A stretch of 64,000 bases of DNA, taken from the NCBI GenBank assembly GCA_963555925.1, contig CAUVXJ010000023.1:1-64000 (forward strand), read 5' to 3'. Below, piece after piece: positions 35,870-43,869 of the stretch; position 1 is the first letter of the stretch, and every line of letters starts with the position of its first letter. The translations under genes were made by a program, and so were the position numbers. This DNA comes from Protofrankia sp963555925. GTDB taxonomy: Bacteria; Actinomycetota; Actinomycetes; Frankiales; Frankiaceae. Under the pieces are notes generated by a model. That model was not told the origin of the DNA. It did not search any database and saw only the letters and a list, made by a program, of their open reading frames with translations.

Positions 35870-37840
35870 TCAGGTCAGCGGCTCGAACCGCTTCCACCAC
35901 TGGTAGAGGGTTGCCGCGTCGGTGTCCGCGGCGCCGAAGCTGACCAGGTCCAAGTCGTAGCTCCAGAACATCACAAATTGCCCACTGTGGTAGTAGCACA
36001 GGAGCGCGCCGACATCGATGCTGGAATCGCCGTCCACCTGCCAGGTTCCGACGCTGGAACGGCCGTTCCGGCAGGAGCCCTCGTTGTCGATCTGGGAGGA
36101 GCGGTAGTCGACGTCGTTGCGTAGGGATCTGGCGGTGTAGTAATGAAACGCGATCACGGTTGTGCCGTTACTCGCCGTACATGTCAGCGACGCGTCGATG
36201 TCGGCGTCCTCGGCATCCGGATTCGCCTTGCAACCGGTCATCTCGGCGGGATCGAGCAGTGCCCGCAGCCTGCGTTGGGCCACGGTCAGTCCATCGGCGC
36301 TACCGCGGGCCGATGGTGAAGCCGACGCTGATGCAGACGAGGTGGGCCGCGACGTGTCGGCCGGTCCGGTCGGGATCGCCGGCAGGGTCCGGCTTGCGGT
36401 CGGGCCGGGGGCGGGTTTATCCGAACTGGTCATGGTAAGTGCGATCACCGGGATGCCGACGGCGAGGGCCAGTAGCGCGACGATCATTCCGATCATGACG
36501 GCGGGTCGCCGCCTTGGCGGCCGCTGCTGCGGCGGTCCGCCCATCGGACCTGGTGGATACCCGCCCGGTGGTGGATACCCGCCCGGTGGTGGATACCCAC
36601 CTGATGGCGGATACGGACCCGAGGGTGGCTGTTCGCCGAACGGGTAGTGGACGGTCGGCGGATACTGATCCCGGGGTGCGGACGGGTTGGGACCACCGGC
36701 CATGGCGGCGGCGGACGCCGGCAGGACGCGGGTGGCATAAGGGGCCGGTTCCGGTCTTACGGCGGGTCCGGCGGGCGTGGTGGTCACGGTGCGCAGAGCG
36801 CCCAGCGCTATCGCGGCCTGGGGGTCGTCGGCGGGCCTAGGCTGGATGCCGGTCATCTCCGCCAACAGTGCCGAAACCCGTGGGATGCGGGTCGATCCGC
36901 CGACAAGGAAGATTGCGGTGAGCTCGCCGGGTCGGACCCCCGCGCTCTGCGCTGTGCGGATCAACTCCGTCACGGTCGCGCGTAAGTCACCTTCGATCGA
37001 CGCTTCCAGGTCCGTCCGGGTGACCTCGATGTCACCGATGGTTCCGCCTACCGCGACGGTGTGGCCGGTGGTTGTCGACAGTGCTTCCTTGGCGGCCACG
37101 ACCTGCTGGCGTAGCTGGTGGTGGCGCTGGCGCACGGATGGACTCAGGTCGGCCCACAGCGCGTCCCACGCACGTGAGTCGACGGTGCGTGCGCGTTCCG
37201 CGACCCGGCCGAGGAGGATGTCGTCGATGTCTTCGCCGCCGAAGGCGGGATTGCCGCCGGGTTCCCCGCGGATCTCGAATCCGTTGGGTGTCGCGGTGAG
37301 AATCGTTGTCGCGAGGGTTGTGGCGCCCAGGTCGTACACGGCAACGGCCGCGCCCGCGCGGATGCCGGCCGGATCGGCATGCCAGCGGGCCGCCGCGATC
37401 GGTTCCGGGAGCAGCACGATGTCGGTGAGGCCCGCCCTGGCAGCTGCCGCCCGGAGTTTATCGATCTCCGTGGGCGTCCAGCGGACCGGCGCGGTGAGGA
37501 CAACCTGACCCGGCGGTGGGCCCGGGGCGTGGCGGCTCGCCTCGTGCAGGACCTGGCGCAGGATGGCGGCGATCAGTTCGATCGTCGGGATGGTCGTCCC
37601 GGCGAGCTGGACCTGGTCGGTCGTCTCCAGGGCACGCAATGGATGGCGCTGCGCGCGGCCGGGATGCGCGGCCGCGACGTCCACGGCCGCGGTACCGGTC
37701 AACAGCCGGCCGTCATTACTCAGAGTGACAACTGCTGGCATCGGCCCGAGCCGCAGCAATTCCCCGCGGCCGTCCATGTCGACGCAGGCGGAGGTCCAGC
37801 CCGTGCCGATGTCGACCGCGAGTGTCAGGCCGCTTGCCAC
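35870..37840 (-). CDS. Membrane-anchored Hsp70-like protein with extracytoplasmic domain
   Basis: 656 aa. The N-terminal ~370 residues are an actin/Hsp70-type ATPase: LAVDIGTGWTSACVDMDG, VVLTAPVRWTPTE, VAVYDLGATTLATTIL, and IFLVGGSTRIPRVSALLAEM. The usual Hsp70 substrate-binding domain is absent. Instead there is a Pro/Gly/Tyr linker with YPPPGG repeats, an Arg-rich stop, one TM (MIGMIVALLALAVGIPVIAL, about residues 450-470) and an external Thr/Ser/Ala-rich region ending in a small domain with two Cys (GCKAN; LTCTAS). It converges with the PH-protein gene. Probably an envelope sensor; not a general chaperone. Confidence 0.8.
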   Translation of the reverse strand: MASGLTLAVDIGTGWTSACVDMDGRGELLRLGPMPAVVTLSNDGRLLTGTAAVDVAAAHPGRAQRHPLRALETTDQVQLAGTTIPTIELIAAILRQVLHEASRHAPGPPPGQVVLTAPVRWTPTEIDKLRAAAARAGLTDIVLLPEPIAAARWHADPAGIRAGAAVAVYDLGATTLATTILTATPNGFEIRGEPGGNPAFGGEDIDDILLGRVAERARTVDSRAWDALWADLSPSVRQRHHQLRQQVVAAKEALSTTTGHTVAVGGTIGDIEVTRTDLEASIEGDLRATVTELIRTAQSAGVRPGELTAIFLVGGSTRIPRVSALLAEMTGIQPRPADDPQAAIALGALRTVTTTPAGPAVRPEPAPYATRVLPASAAAMAGGPNPSAPRDQYPPTVHYPFGEQPPSGPYPPSGGYPPPGGYPPPGGYPPGPMGGPPQQRPPRRRPAVMIGMIVALLALAVGIPVIALTMTSSDKPAPGPTASRTLPAIPTGPADTSRPTSSASASASPSARGSADGLTVAQRRLRALLDPAEMTGCKANPDAEDADIDASLTCTASNGTTVIAFHYYTARSLRNDVDYRSSQIDNEGSCRNGRSSVGTWQVDGDSSIDVGALLCYYHSGQFVMFWSYDLDLVSFGAADTDAATLYQWWKRFEPLT

Positions 37841-37947
37841 ATCTCCCCCGCATCCTCGGACGTTCTCGAGCCTGCGGCGGCACGAGAGCGGTCATTATCG
37901 CGCGCCTGGAAAAACCGTCCCGATCCGGTGCTCGCGGTGCTCCGGGA

Positions 37948-38634
37948 TCAGGTCGTCTGCTGCTCGGCTAGTGCTCGGGGAGCTGCGGCCTGCGGGCGCG
38001 CGATCTGACGATCGTCGCGCACCCTTTGGTCCGCTTGGCCGTGGACGGCATAGGGAACGATGAGATCGTCGACGATCCGTTCCATGAACGCGGCGTCCAC
38101 GACCTCACCGGAGAGCAGAATCCGTTGCAGGATGAGTGCCGGTCCGAGCTCGATGAGCATCGTATGGTCAGCACCGGCGCCGATCTCCCCGCGGGCGATA
38201 CCGCGATGCACGATGACATCGGACGCGGCTTTGCGTTGGGCGAGAAGACCATTACGCAGAGCGTCCCGCAGTTCGGCATTACGGGGCATTTCGGATACCA
38301 GCTCGGCGATGATTCTGCCGCGATCGTCGCCGATGGCATCCCGATACGAGGAGAGGAACGCCAGCATGTCCGTGCGGAACGAGCCGGTGTCGGGCACAGG
38401 TACGGACTGCTCGGCCATAGTCGTGATCGCGTCCATGACCAGGGCGACCTTGGAGGGCCAACGACGGTAGATCGTGGCCTTACCGGCTTTCGCTCGGGTG
38501 GCCACCCTGTCCATGGTGACCCCGTCGTAGCCGACCTCGGCGAGTAGCTGGAGGGTGGCGCGACGGATTGCGCTGTCCCGTGACTCATCCCGCGGACGAC
38601 CCCCGGGACGGGCATCAAGCGTAGGCCGCACCAC
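37948..38634 (-). CDS. TetR-family transcriptional regulator
   Basis: The GTG at 38634 (or 38631) is preferred, with AGGGGGAC upstream (about 228 aa); the frame opens at 38706. N-terminal HTH: IRRATLQLLAEVGYDGVTMD, RVATRAKAGKATIYRRWPSK, the classic TetR recognition helix. The ligand domain follows. The last ~30 residues (DQRVRDDRQIARPQ and on) are encoded by a REP-like repeat and are probably not part of the fold. Two overlapping inverted repeats 200 bp upstream may be its operator. Target genes are unclear; GtrA is adjacent upstream. Confidence 0.85.
   Translation of the reverse strand: MVRPTLDARPGGRPRDESRDSAIRRATLQLLAEVGYDGVTMDRVATRAKAGKATIYRRWPSKVALVMDAITTMAEQSVPVPDTGSFRTDMLAFLSSYRDAIGDDRGRIIAELVSEMPRNAELRDALRNGLLAQRKAASDVIVHRGIARGEIGAGADHTMLIELGPALILQRILLSGEVVDAAFMERIVDDLIVPYAVHGQADQRVRDDRQIARPQAAAPRALAEQQTT
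37993..38033 (+). repeat. REP-like hairpin element overlapping the tetR 3' end, copy 4
   Basis: Reads GGGCGCGCGATCTGACGATC then GTCGCGCACCCTTTGGTCC. Nearly identical to the copy at 32581-32622 in opposite orientation. It encodes part of the TetR C-terminal tail. Confidence 0.7.
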
Positions 38635-38831
38635 GGCGTCCCCCTGTGACCTAGGTTTTCTGAGGCCCTCGGCAGCGCACAACATGATCACGCCGCCTTC
38701 CGCCAACGGGTCTCAACCGAACGCGTGTCATCCGGTGACCGTCGACGCGTTCCGTTTGCCGTCCCAAGCCGCGACGCCGACGAGAAGGAAACGTGCGGGC
38801 TCGTTCGAGAGCGTAGCGCATCCCAGGCTGA

Positions 38832-38881
38832 CAGGAACCAATCAGTACCGGAACGTCGGTTCCTGTTCCGATACTGATTGG
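38832..38881. promoter_or_regulatory. Two overlapping, mutually exclusive inverted repeats between gtrA and tetR
   Basis: Large stem: CCAATCAGTACCGGAAC (38838-38854) with GTTCCGATACTGATTGG (38865-38881), one mismatch, 10-base loop. Alternative stem: CAGGAACC (38832-38839) with GGTTCCTG (38858-38865). Both use the same bases, so only one can form. It lies downstream of gtrA (stop 38912) and about 200 bp upstream of tetR. It is either a TetR operator or an attenuator/terminator. Confidence 0.6.
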
Positions 38882-38911
38882 CTGCATCGGCTTGGCTATC
38901 GCGGCTACGGC

Positions 38912-39499
38912 CTAGGCGCGGCCGGCCGGCTCGGGGACGCTGTGCCGACGCTGCGCATCGGCTGCGGCGTGCACCAGTGCTTTCGGGTCGTCGGGATGCA
39001 GGAACACCCACCGCTTGTATGCCCAGAATCGGAAGATGGTGCCGAGCCCGGTGCCGACCACGTTTGCGGCCAGGTTGAGCTCAAGCACACCGTGCAGGTT
39101 CAGAACATGGCTGGCAAACCCGACGCATCCCAGGGCGATTGCCAGACCCATGGCGTTGAAGATGATGAAAAGGGTGTATTCACGTCGTAGGCCCGTCCGG
39201 GCCCGGTGCGTGAACGACCAGTGCCGGTTGCCGACGTAGGCGCAGGTCGCGGCCACGATGGTGGACACGGTTTTCGCACCGATCGGGTCCATGCCGACAA
39301 GCCCGTGGCACAGGTTGAAGACAAGGACGTCAATGGCGTAGCAGGCGGCGCCGATCACGCCGAACTTCATCATCTCGTGGTCGAGTGCCTGCCAACGTGA
39401 CTGCTTCACGCTGGCCTCCACCGGTGCCACGCTCACTTCGGATGCTGTTGACCGATATGTGTCACCGGCTGAGCCTACAGACGGCTTCCACCGACTCAT
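38912..39499 (-). CDS. GtrA-like polysaccharide flippase family protein
   Basis: About 195 aa from ATG at 39499, preceded by GGGGGGTGG; a longer frame reaches 39544. Four TM segments (FGVIGAACYAIDVLVFNLCH; TIVAATCAYVGNRHWSF; LFIIFNAMGLAIALGCVGFA; LNLAANVVGTGLGTIFRFW) ending YKRWVFLHPDDP, the GtrA/DPMS pattern (NRxWTF and FxxxKxWVF). The family helps move lipid-linked sugars across the membrane. Similar position to Rv3277 in mycobacteria. Confidence 0.85.
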   Translation of the reverse strand: MSRWKPSVGSAGDTYRSTASEVSVAPVEASVKQSRWQALDHEMMKFGVIGAACYAIDVLVFNLCHGLVGMDPIGAKTVSTIVAATCAYVGNRHWSFTHRARTGLRREYTLFIIFNAMGLAIALGCVGFASHVLNLHGVLELNLAANVVGTGLGTIFRFWAYKRWVFLHPDDPKALVHAAADAQRRHSVPEPAGRA

Positions 39500-39519
39500 C
39501 CGCCACCCCCCTAGTACGT

Positions 39520-39574
39520 GGGGCCGCCGGCCGTGCGAGCACATTCATGATCGCGTGACCGTCGGCCTGTCAGG
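39520..39574 (+). repeat. REP-like hairpin element, copy 5
   Basis: Reads GGGCCGCCGGCCGTGCGAGC, then CATGATCGCGTGACCGTCGG and CCTGTC. It matches the minus-strand copy at 45634-45675 closely, and shares GGGCCGCCGGCCG with the copy at 41200. Arms GGCCGTGCG and CGCGTGACC pair with one mismatch plus G-T pairs. It lies just upstream of gtrA. Confidence 0.7.
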
Positions 39575-40201
39575 TCCTTGGCGCCGCCGGCGACCGGAAA
39601 AATCATGATTAAGTCACCCTTGGCTGAATTAGTACCCGATCAACGGCCCTTGAGAGCCCCGATCCCCCTTCCGATGCTTCGCGGGACAGCGAAAGCCCGG
39701 CATACGAGCGGACCCCGAGCTGTGCACGAAACGGTAGTCCGGGCGGCGATCTCACAGGCACGGGCCGGCTGCGGACGGGTGCGCCGACAGTTGTGGCCGG
39801 GCGGGAACGCCCGACACGCGATCGTCGGATCGTCCGCTGGGCCGATCCCTTGCGGCAAGTATGCCCCCTGCTTCGTTTGGTGACTCGATCGCGGCTCCGG
39901 TTGTGGCGACGTGGGTTCCGTTCCACTAGATCAACTGTGCTGTGCGCTGCGCTGTGCTGAGCGTGGCTGTGATGGCGACAGGCACCGCCGTGGTGCGTAC
40001 TGGTGGCGAAAGCGGCGCGGTCGCGTCATCCTTGTTCCGGCCGGCTGTGGTGACGGCCCGCCTCGTGGTGTCCCGGAGTGTGCTCGACCGGGTCGCGGCG
40101 GGGCGGCGTGCCGCACCGGTGGGTTCCCGGCGACGCTGCCGTGCACGAGCGGACGAACGTGGTTCTGTTGTGTCCACCGCGCCGATGGAGGTTGCACCAC
40201 G
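39575..40201. other. Intergenic stretch before the carbonic anhydrase gene
   Basis: About 630 bases with no convincing gene. A GCGATCGTCGGATCGTCCGC near 39818 may be a degenerate REP-like copy. The region 39940-40200 is open in the carbonic anhydrase frame, but its translation is Arg/Ala-rich with no family signal. Confidence 0.45.
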
Positions 40202-40831
40202 ATGACCATGGTCGACAGCCGAGGCTCAGTGCGGGTCGAAGGCTCACGCACCGCCGAAGGCTCACGCACCGCCGAAGGCTCACGCACCGCCGCCGCCCAC
40301 ATGGGTCCCGTCGATCATTCGCGCACCGCCACGGATTCGATGGTGGAGCGTGCCGGGGCCTTCGCGGCCGCACGTCAGGTCGGTGGCGCGCAGATGCGGG
40401 CGCGCCCGGCCAGACCTACCACCGGTGTCGCCGTCCTGGCCTGTATGGACGCTCGCCTGGACGTCCATGCGCTGCTGGGTCTCGCTGAGGGCGACGCGCA
40501 TGTCCTGCGAAACGCCGGCGGTGTGGTCACCGACGATGTGATCCGCTCGCTGGCGGTCAGCCAACACGAACTCGGCACAACGGAGATCATCCTGTTGCAT
40601 CACACCCAGTGTGGGATGATGACCATCACCGACGATGGATTTCGGGAAAAGCTGTTCGAACACGCGGGGTTCCGGCCGGCCTGGCCCGTCCACACCTTCA
40701 CCGATCTTGAGATGAGTGTCCGGGCGTCCATCGCGCGACTTCGCTCCAATCCCTTCCTCGTCACCTCGAGGTCGGTTCGCGGCTTCATCTACGACGTGGC
40801 GAGCGGCGCACTGCACGAAGTTGCCGGGTGA
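40202..40831 (+). CDS. Beta-class carbonic anhydrase
   Basis: 209 aa from ATG at 40202 with GGAGG upstream. Interconverts CO2 and bicarbonate. Zinc ligands are Cys81 in ACMDARLD, with Asp83-Arg85 as the catalytic dyad, His134 and Cys137 in HHTQCGM. The short, compact core fits the cab-like subgroup. The first ~45 residues are a low-complexity tail with three GSRTAE-type repeats coded by an 18-bp tandem repeat (about 40239-40292), absent from typical family members. Bicarbonate supply for the nearby carboxylases is a plausible link, not shown. Confidence 0.9.
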   Translation: MTMVDSRGSVRVEGSRTAEGSRTAEGSRTAAAHMGPVDHSRTATDSMVERAGAFAAARQVGGAQMRARPARPTTGVAVLACMDARLDVHALLGLAEGDAHVLRNAGGVVTDDVIRSLAVSQHELGTTEIILLHHTQCGMMTITDDGFREKLFEHAGFRPAWPVHTFTDLEMSVRASIARLRSNPFLVTSRSVRGFIYDVASGALHEVAG

Positions 40832-40833
40832 TC

Positions 40834-41193
40834 NNNNNNNNNNNNNNNNNNNNNNNNNNNNNNNNNNNNNNNNNNNNNNNNNNNNNNNNNNNNNNNNNNN
40901 NNNNNNNNNNNNNNNNNNNNNNNNNNNNNNNNNNNNNNNNNNNNNNNNNNNNNNNNNNNNNNNNNNNNNNNNNNNNNNNNNNNNNNNNNNNNNNNNNNNN
41001 NNNNNNNNNNNNNNNNNNNNNNNNNNNNNNNNNNNNNNNNNNNNNNNNNNNNNNNNNNNNNNNNNNNNNNNNNNNNNNNNNNNNNNNNNNNNNNNNNNNN
41101 NNNNNNNNNNNNNNNNNNNNNNNNNNNNNNNNNNNNNNNNNNNNNNNNNNNNNNNNNNNNNNNNNNNNNNNNNNNNNNNNNNNNNNNNNNNNN
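40834..41193. other. Assembly gap (360 N)
   Basis: 360 N directly after the carbonic anhydrase stop. Unit structure on the two sides gives no clue to its true size. A REP-like copy begins 7 bases beyond it, so a repeat may have caused the break. Confidence 0.95.
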
Positions 41194-41199
41194 ATTCTG

Positions 41200-41246
41200 G
41201 GGCCGCCGGCCGCGCGGGAGGAGCCATGATCGCGCGGCCTTTGGCC
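41200..41246 (+). repeat. REP-like hairpin element, copy 6 (best stem)
   Basis: Perfect 9-bp arms GGCCGCGCG (41208-41216) and CGCGCGGCC (41231-41239) around the 14-base loop GGAGGAGCCATGAT, then TTTGGCC. It lies 25 bp beyond the ugd stop and may also end that transcript. Confidence 0.75.
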
Positions 41247-41270
41247 GGGTGAACGTTCAGGGGCGCCCCG

Positions 41271-42614
41271 TCAGGCGGGCCGGCCCAAGGCGTGGTAGGA
41301 CCAGCCGGCCGCGCGCCATGCGGCCGGGTCCAGGGCATTACGGCCGTCGATGACGATCGTTCCGGCGACCACCCGGGTGAGCATGGCGGGGTCGAGTTCA
41401 CGGAACTCGCTCCACTCGGTGAGGTGCAGCAGGATGTCGGCGCCGGCCGCAGCGTGGACGGCGTTGTTCGCGTAGGTCAGCTGGGGGTGGGCGGCGCGGC
41501 AGTTGGGGATCGCCGCCGGGTCGTAGACGGTGACCGTGGCGCCGGCGCGGTGTAGGGCGCCCGCGACGTCGAGGGCCGGCGAGTCGCGGATGTCGTCGGA
41601 GCTGGGTTTGAACGCGGCTCCGAGAACGGCGATCTTCTTGTTGGCGACCGTCCCGCCCAGCAGCCGGGTGGTCAGGCTCACGGTTCTGGCGCGCCGACGC
41701 GAGTTGATGGCGTCGACCTCTGCGAGAAAGTCAAGCGCCCGGCCGACGCCGAGCTCGTCCGCGCGGGCCTGGAAGGCACGGATGTCCTTGGGTAGGCAGC
41801 CCCCACCGAAGCCGAGACCGGCGTGCAGGAACCGCCCGCCGATGCGACTGTCGTAGGACAGCGCGCTGGACAGGTCGGTGATGTCCCCACCGGTGACCTC
41901 GCAGATCTCCGCCATCGCGTTGATAAACGAGATTTTGGTTGCGAGGAACGCGTTCGAGGCGAGTTTGACGAGTTCCGCAGTGGGATAGTCGGCGACGACA
42001 ACCGGCACACCGGCGTTGATGAGGGCGGCGTAGACGCGGCGCAGGACCGCCTCGGCGATCCGGGCCCGGGCCGGGTCGGGTCGCAGACCGAAGACCAGGC
42101 GGTCGGGCCTCAGGGTGTCGTCAATGGTGAAGCCCTCGCGCAGGAACTCCGGGTTCCACGCGAGTTCCACGGCGGGGGCCTCGGCGTCGAGCCGTTCCGC
42201 CAGCCGCATGGCTGTGCCGACGGGCACGGTGGACTTTCCGACGACGAGCGCCCCCGGCCGGATTCCGGCTTTCAGCAGCCCGGTGAGCGCGGCGTCGACA
42301 TGGCGCATGTCGGCCGCGTGTGTCCCGGGCAGTTGTGGAGTCCCCACACAGATGAAGTGGACGTCCGCGGTGGCGGCCGCGTCCGCCACCGCGGTGGTGA
42401 AACGCAGGCGGTGAGCCTCCAGGTTCTTACGTAGGAGCTCCTCCAGCCCTGGTTCGAAGAACGGCGTCTCGCCGGCGGCGAGACGACCGATCCTGACCGG
42501 GTCCACATCGACGCCGACCACGTCGAATCCCAGCTCCGCCATGCAGACCGCATGGGTCGCGCCCAGGTAGCCGGTACCGATGACGCTCAGACGCAGATCG
42601 CTCGAGACTGCCAT
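41271..42614 (-). CDS. ugd: UDP-glucose 6-dehydrogenase
   Basis: 447 aa from ATG. NAD-dependent two-step oxidation of UDP-glucose to UDP-glucuronate. N-terminal Rossmann site LSVIGTGYLGATHAVCMAELG, EFLREGFTIDD substrate loop, KLASNAFLATKISFINAMAE central helix, and the catalytic Cys in LGFGGGCLPKDIRAF. The C-terminal UDP-binding domain is present (KIAVLGAAFKPSSDDIRDSP). It supplies a precursor for the polysaccharide locus downstream. The upstream block AGAGCGACCGGCAATAGG is shared with rmlD and an LCP gene. Confidence 0.95.
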   Translation of the reverse strand: MAVSSDLRLSVIGTGYLGATHAVCMAELGFDVVGVDVDPVRIGRLAAGETPFFEPGLEELLRKNLEAHRLRFTTAVADAAATADVHFICVGTPQLPGTHAADMRHVDAALTGLLKAGIRPGALVVGKSTVPVGTAMRLAERLDAEAPAVELAWNPEFLREGFTIDDTLRPDRLVFGLRPDPARARIAEAVLRRVYAALINAGVPVVVADYPTAELVKLASNAFLATKISFINAMAEICEVTGGDITDLSSALSYDSRIGGRFLHAGLGFGGGCLPKDIRAFQARADELGVGRALDFLAEVDAINSRRRARTVSLTTRLLGGTVANKKIAVLGAAFKPSSDDIRDSPALDVAGALHRAGATVTVYDPAAIPNCRAAHPQLTYANNAVHAAAGADILLHLTEWSEFRELDPAMLTRVVAGTIVIDGRNALDPAAWRAAGWSYHALGRPA

Positions 42615-42618
42615 CTAC

Positions 42619-42667
42619 ACCCCAGCCCCGCTCCTTCATCCACGCTCCTATTGCCGGTCGCTCTTAT
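42619..42667 (-). promoter_or_regulatory. Shared promoter-like block upstream of ugd
   Basis: Reading toward ugd: TAAGAGCGACCGGCAATAGG, then GGATGAAGGAGCGGGGCTGG, ending 5 bases before the start codon. Matches blocks at 45457-45504 (LCP gene) and 50586-50613 (rmlD). Confidence 0.65.
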
Positions 42668-42758
42668 ACCCGGTGTTCGGGCGTCGCGAACGGGACCCGC
42701 GTGCCATTGCATTGCTTCCTGGGCGTCGATCGCCTAGAAAAAAGATCCACAACAGGCC

Positions 42759-42814
42759 AGGGCGTGTCTGATGAATCTTCGATCGCATCGACCAACATCC
42801 ATCAGACACGCCCT
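42759..42814. repeat. 56-bp inverted-repeat element, MITE-like or terminator
   Basis: Perfect 15-bp arms AGGGCGTGTCTGATG (42759-42773) and CATCAGACACGCCCT (42800-42814) around 26 bases. The arm sequence resembles terminal repeats of actinobacterial IS5-type elements, from memory. It lies downstream of the minus-strand TIGR03089 gene, where a terminator would also be expected; TTTTTT follows 17 bases beyond. Confidence 0.6.
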
Positions 42815-42840
42815 AGTGGCGAGCGTTGACTCCGGATGGG

Positions 42841-43818
42841 TCACCGCAGCGGCACACCGAGACGACGGGTGCCCGCTGGGGTGTGTTCTGACACACCGAA
42901 TGTTGCTGTCGGTGCGTCAAAGGCTGCTCCAAGTATTCCGGGTATCGGTCCGCAGACAGCCGTGACACGCTCCGCGGTGACCCGGCGGTCAAGGAGGGCG
43001 TGGTCGAGGTTTCGACAGACAACGAGCGACGCCCCGGCGGCCAGGGGACCGAGTAGCCCGGCGAGAAGCCCCTGCGGCGTGTTATATCCAGCCGTCGTCA
43101 GGATGCGGTCGTGTTCGGAGAGATCCCAGGCCCTGGAGTAGTAGGCAGCCAGTCGCACCAGAATCCGCTGGTTTGCCGGTGGGCGTGGTGGCGTGAATCG
43201 GTCGCCATGGGCGAGAACCTCCCCGGCGAAGTCGAGTACTCCCGGCGCGGGCCGGGCGAGCCGTCCGCCCATCGGGCGCAATGACAGGGCGACGACGTCG
43301 TCCTGCTCGCCCGCCGCGAGCGCGGCGTCGGCCGCCTGCTCGGTCAGGAACACCGCCGCCACGGGATCGCCCTGATCATCGGTATCGGTATCGGTATCGG
43401 TATCGGACCGGGTGACGGTGACGTGCGCGCCGGACGACCACGCCGCGAGGAGCACCACCGCAGTCTGCCAGTGCGGTGGCAGCGCGATGCGGATCGTGTC
43501 TCCCACAGCGATCCCGAGCGTGTCGACGAGTAGGTTCGCGGTCTTGGCAACCCAGTTGTCCACGGTGGCTGCGGACAGTTCGGTCCGCTCGCCGGTGGCA
43601 TCGTCATAGAACGTCAGCAGTGGACGCGCCGAGTCGGCACGCACCCGGTGGGCGAGCAGTGCGGCGATCCCGTCCGCGCCGGCGCTCCCGCCCGCGCCAG
43701 CGGTGTCGAAAGCGTCCGGCGGTATGGCGGCGAGCGCGGCATCCAGAACAGGGTCCACCACGCCGTGGAGCGGACGTCCCGCCGGAGACGCCGATGCGGG
43801 CGACGTTGATGATGTCAT
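42841..43818 (-). CDS. TIGR03089 family protein (AMP-ligase-like N-terminal half)
   Basis: 325 aa. Resembles the first part of acyl-CoA synthetases (RPLLTFYDDATGERTELSAA, WVAKTANLLVDTLGIAVGD, IALPPHWQTAVVLLAAWSSG) but lacks the P-loop and C-terminal catalytic motifs, as is typical of the actinobacterial TIGR03089 family. Rv3268 is a mycobacterial member next to an LCP gene, as here. A GGTATC hexamer array (about 43378-43406) encodes a SDTDTDTDTDD run in a loop. Function unknown. Confidence 0.75.
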   Translation of the reverse strand: MTSSTSPASASPAGRPLHGVVDPVLDAALAAIPPDAFDTAGAGGSAGADGIAALLAHRVRADSARPLLTFYDDATGERTELSAATVDNWVAKTANLLVDTLGIAVGDTIRIALPPHWQTAVVLLAAWSSGAHVTVTRSDTDTDTDTDDQGDPVAAVFLTEQAADAALAAGEQDDVVALSLRPMGGRLARPAPGVLDFAGEVLAHGDRFTPPRPPANQRILVRLAAYYSRAWDLSEHDRILTTAGYNTPQGLLAGLLGPLAAGASLVVCRNLDHALLDRRVTAERVTAVCGPIPGILGAAFDAPTATFGVSEHTPAGTRRLGVPLR

Positions 43819-43869
43819 TGGACGTTCACGGTAGTTGACATCTCAGGGGACGCGGCGCGTGAATCGCGG

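Noticed and set aside
39911..40201. Extension of the carbonic anhydrase to 39911
   Set aside because: No ribosome site and a composition unlike the protein; GGAGG precedes the ATG at 40202.
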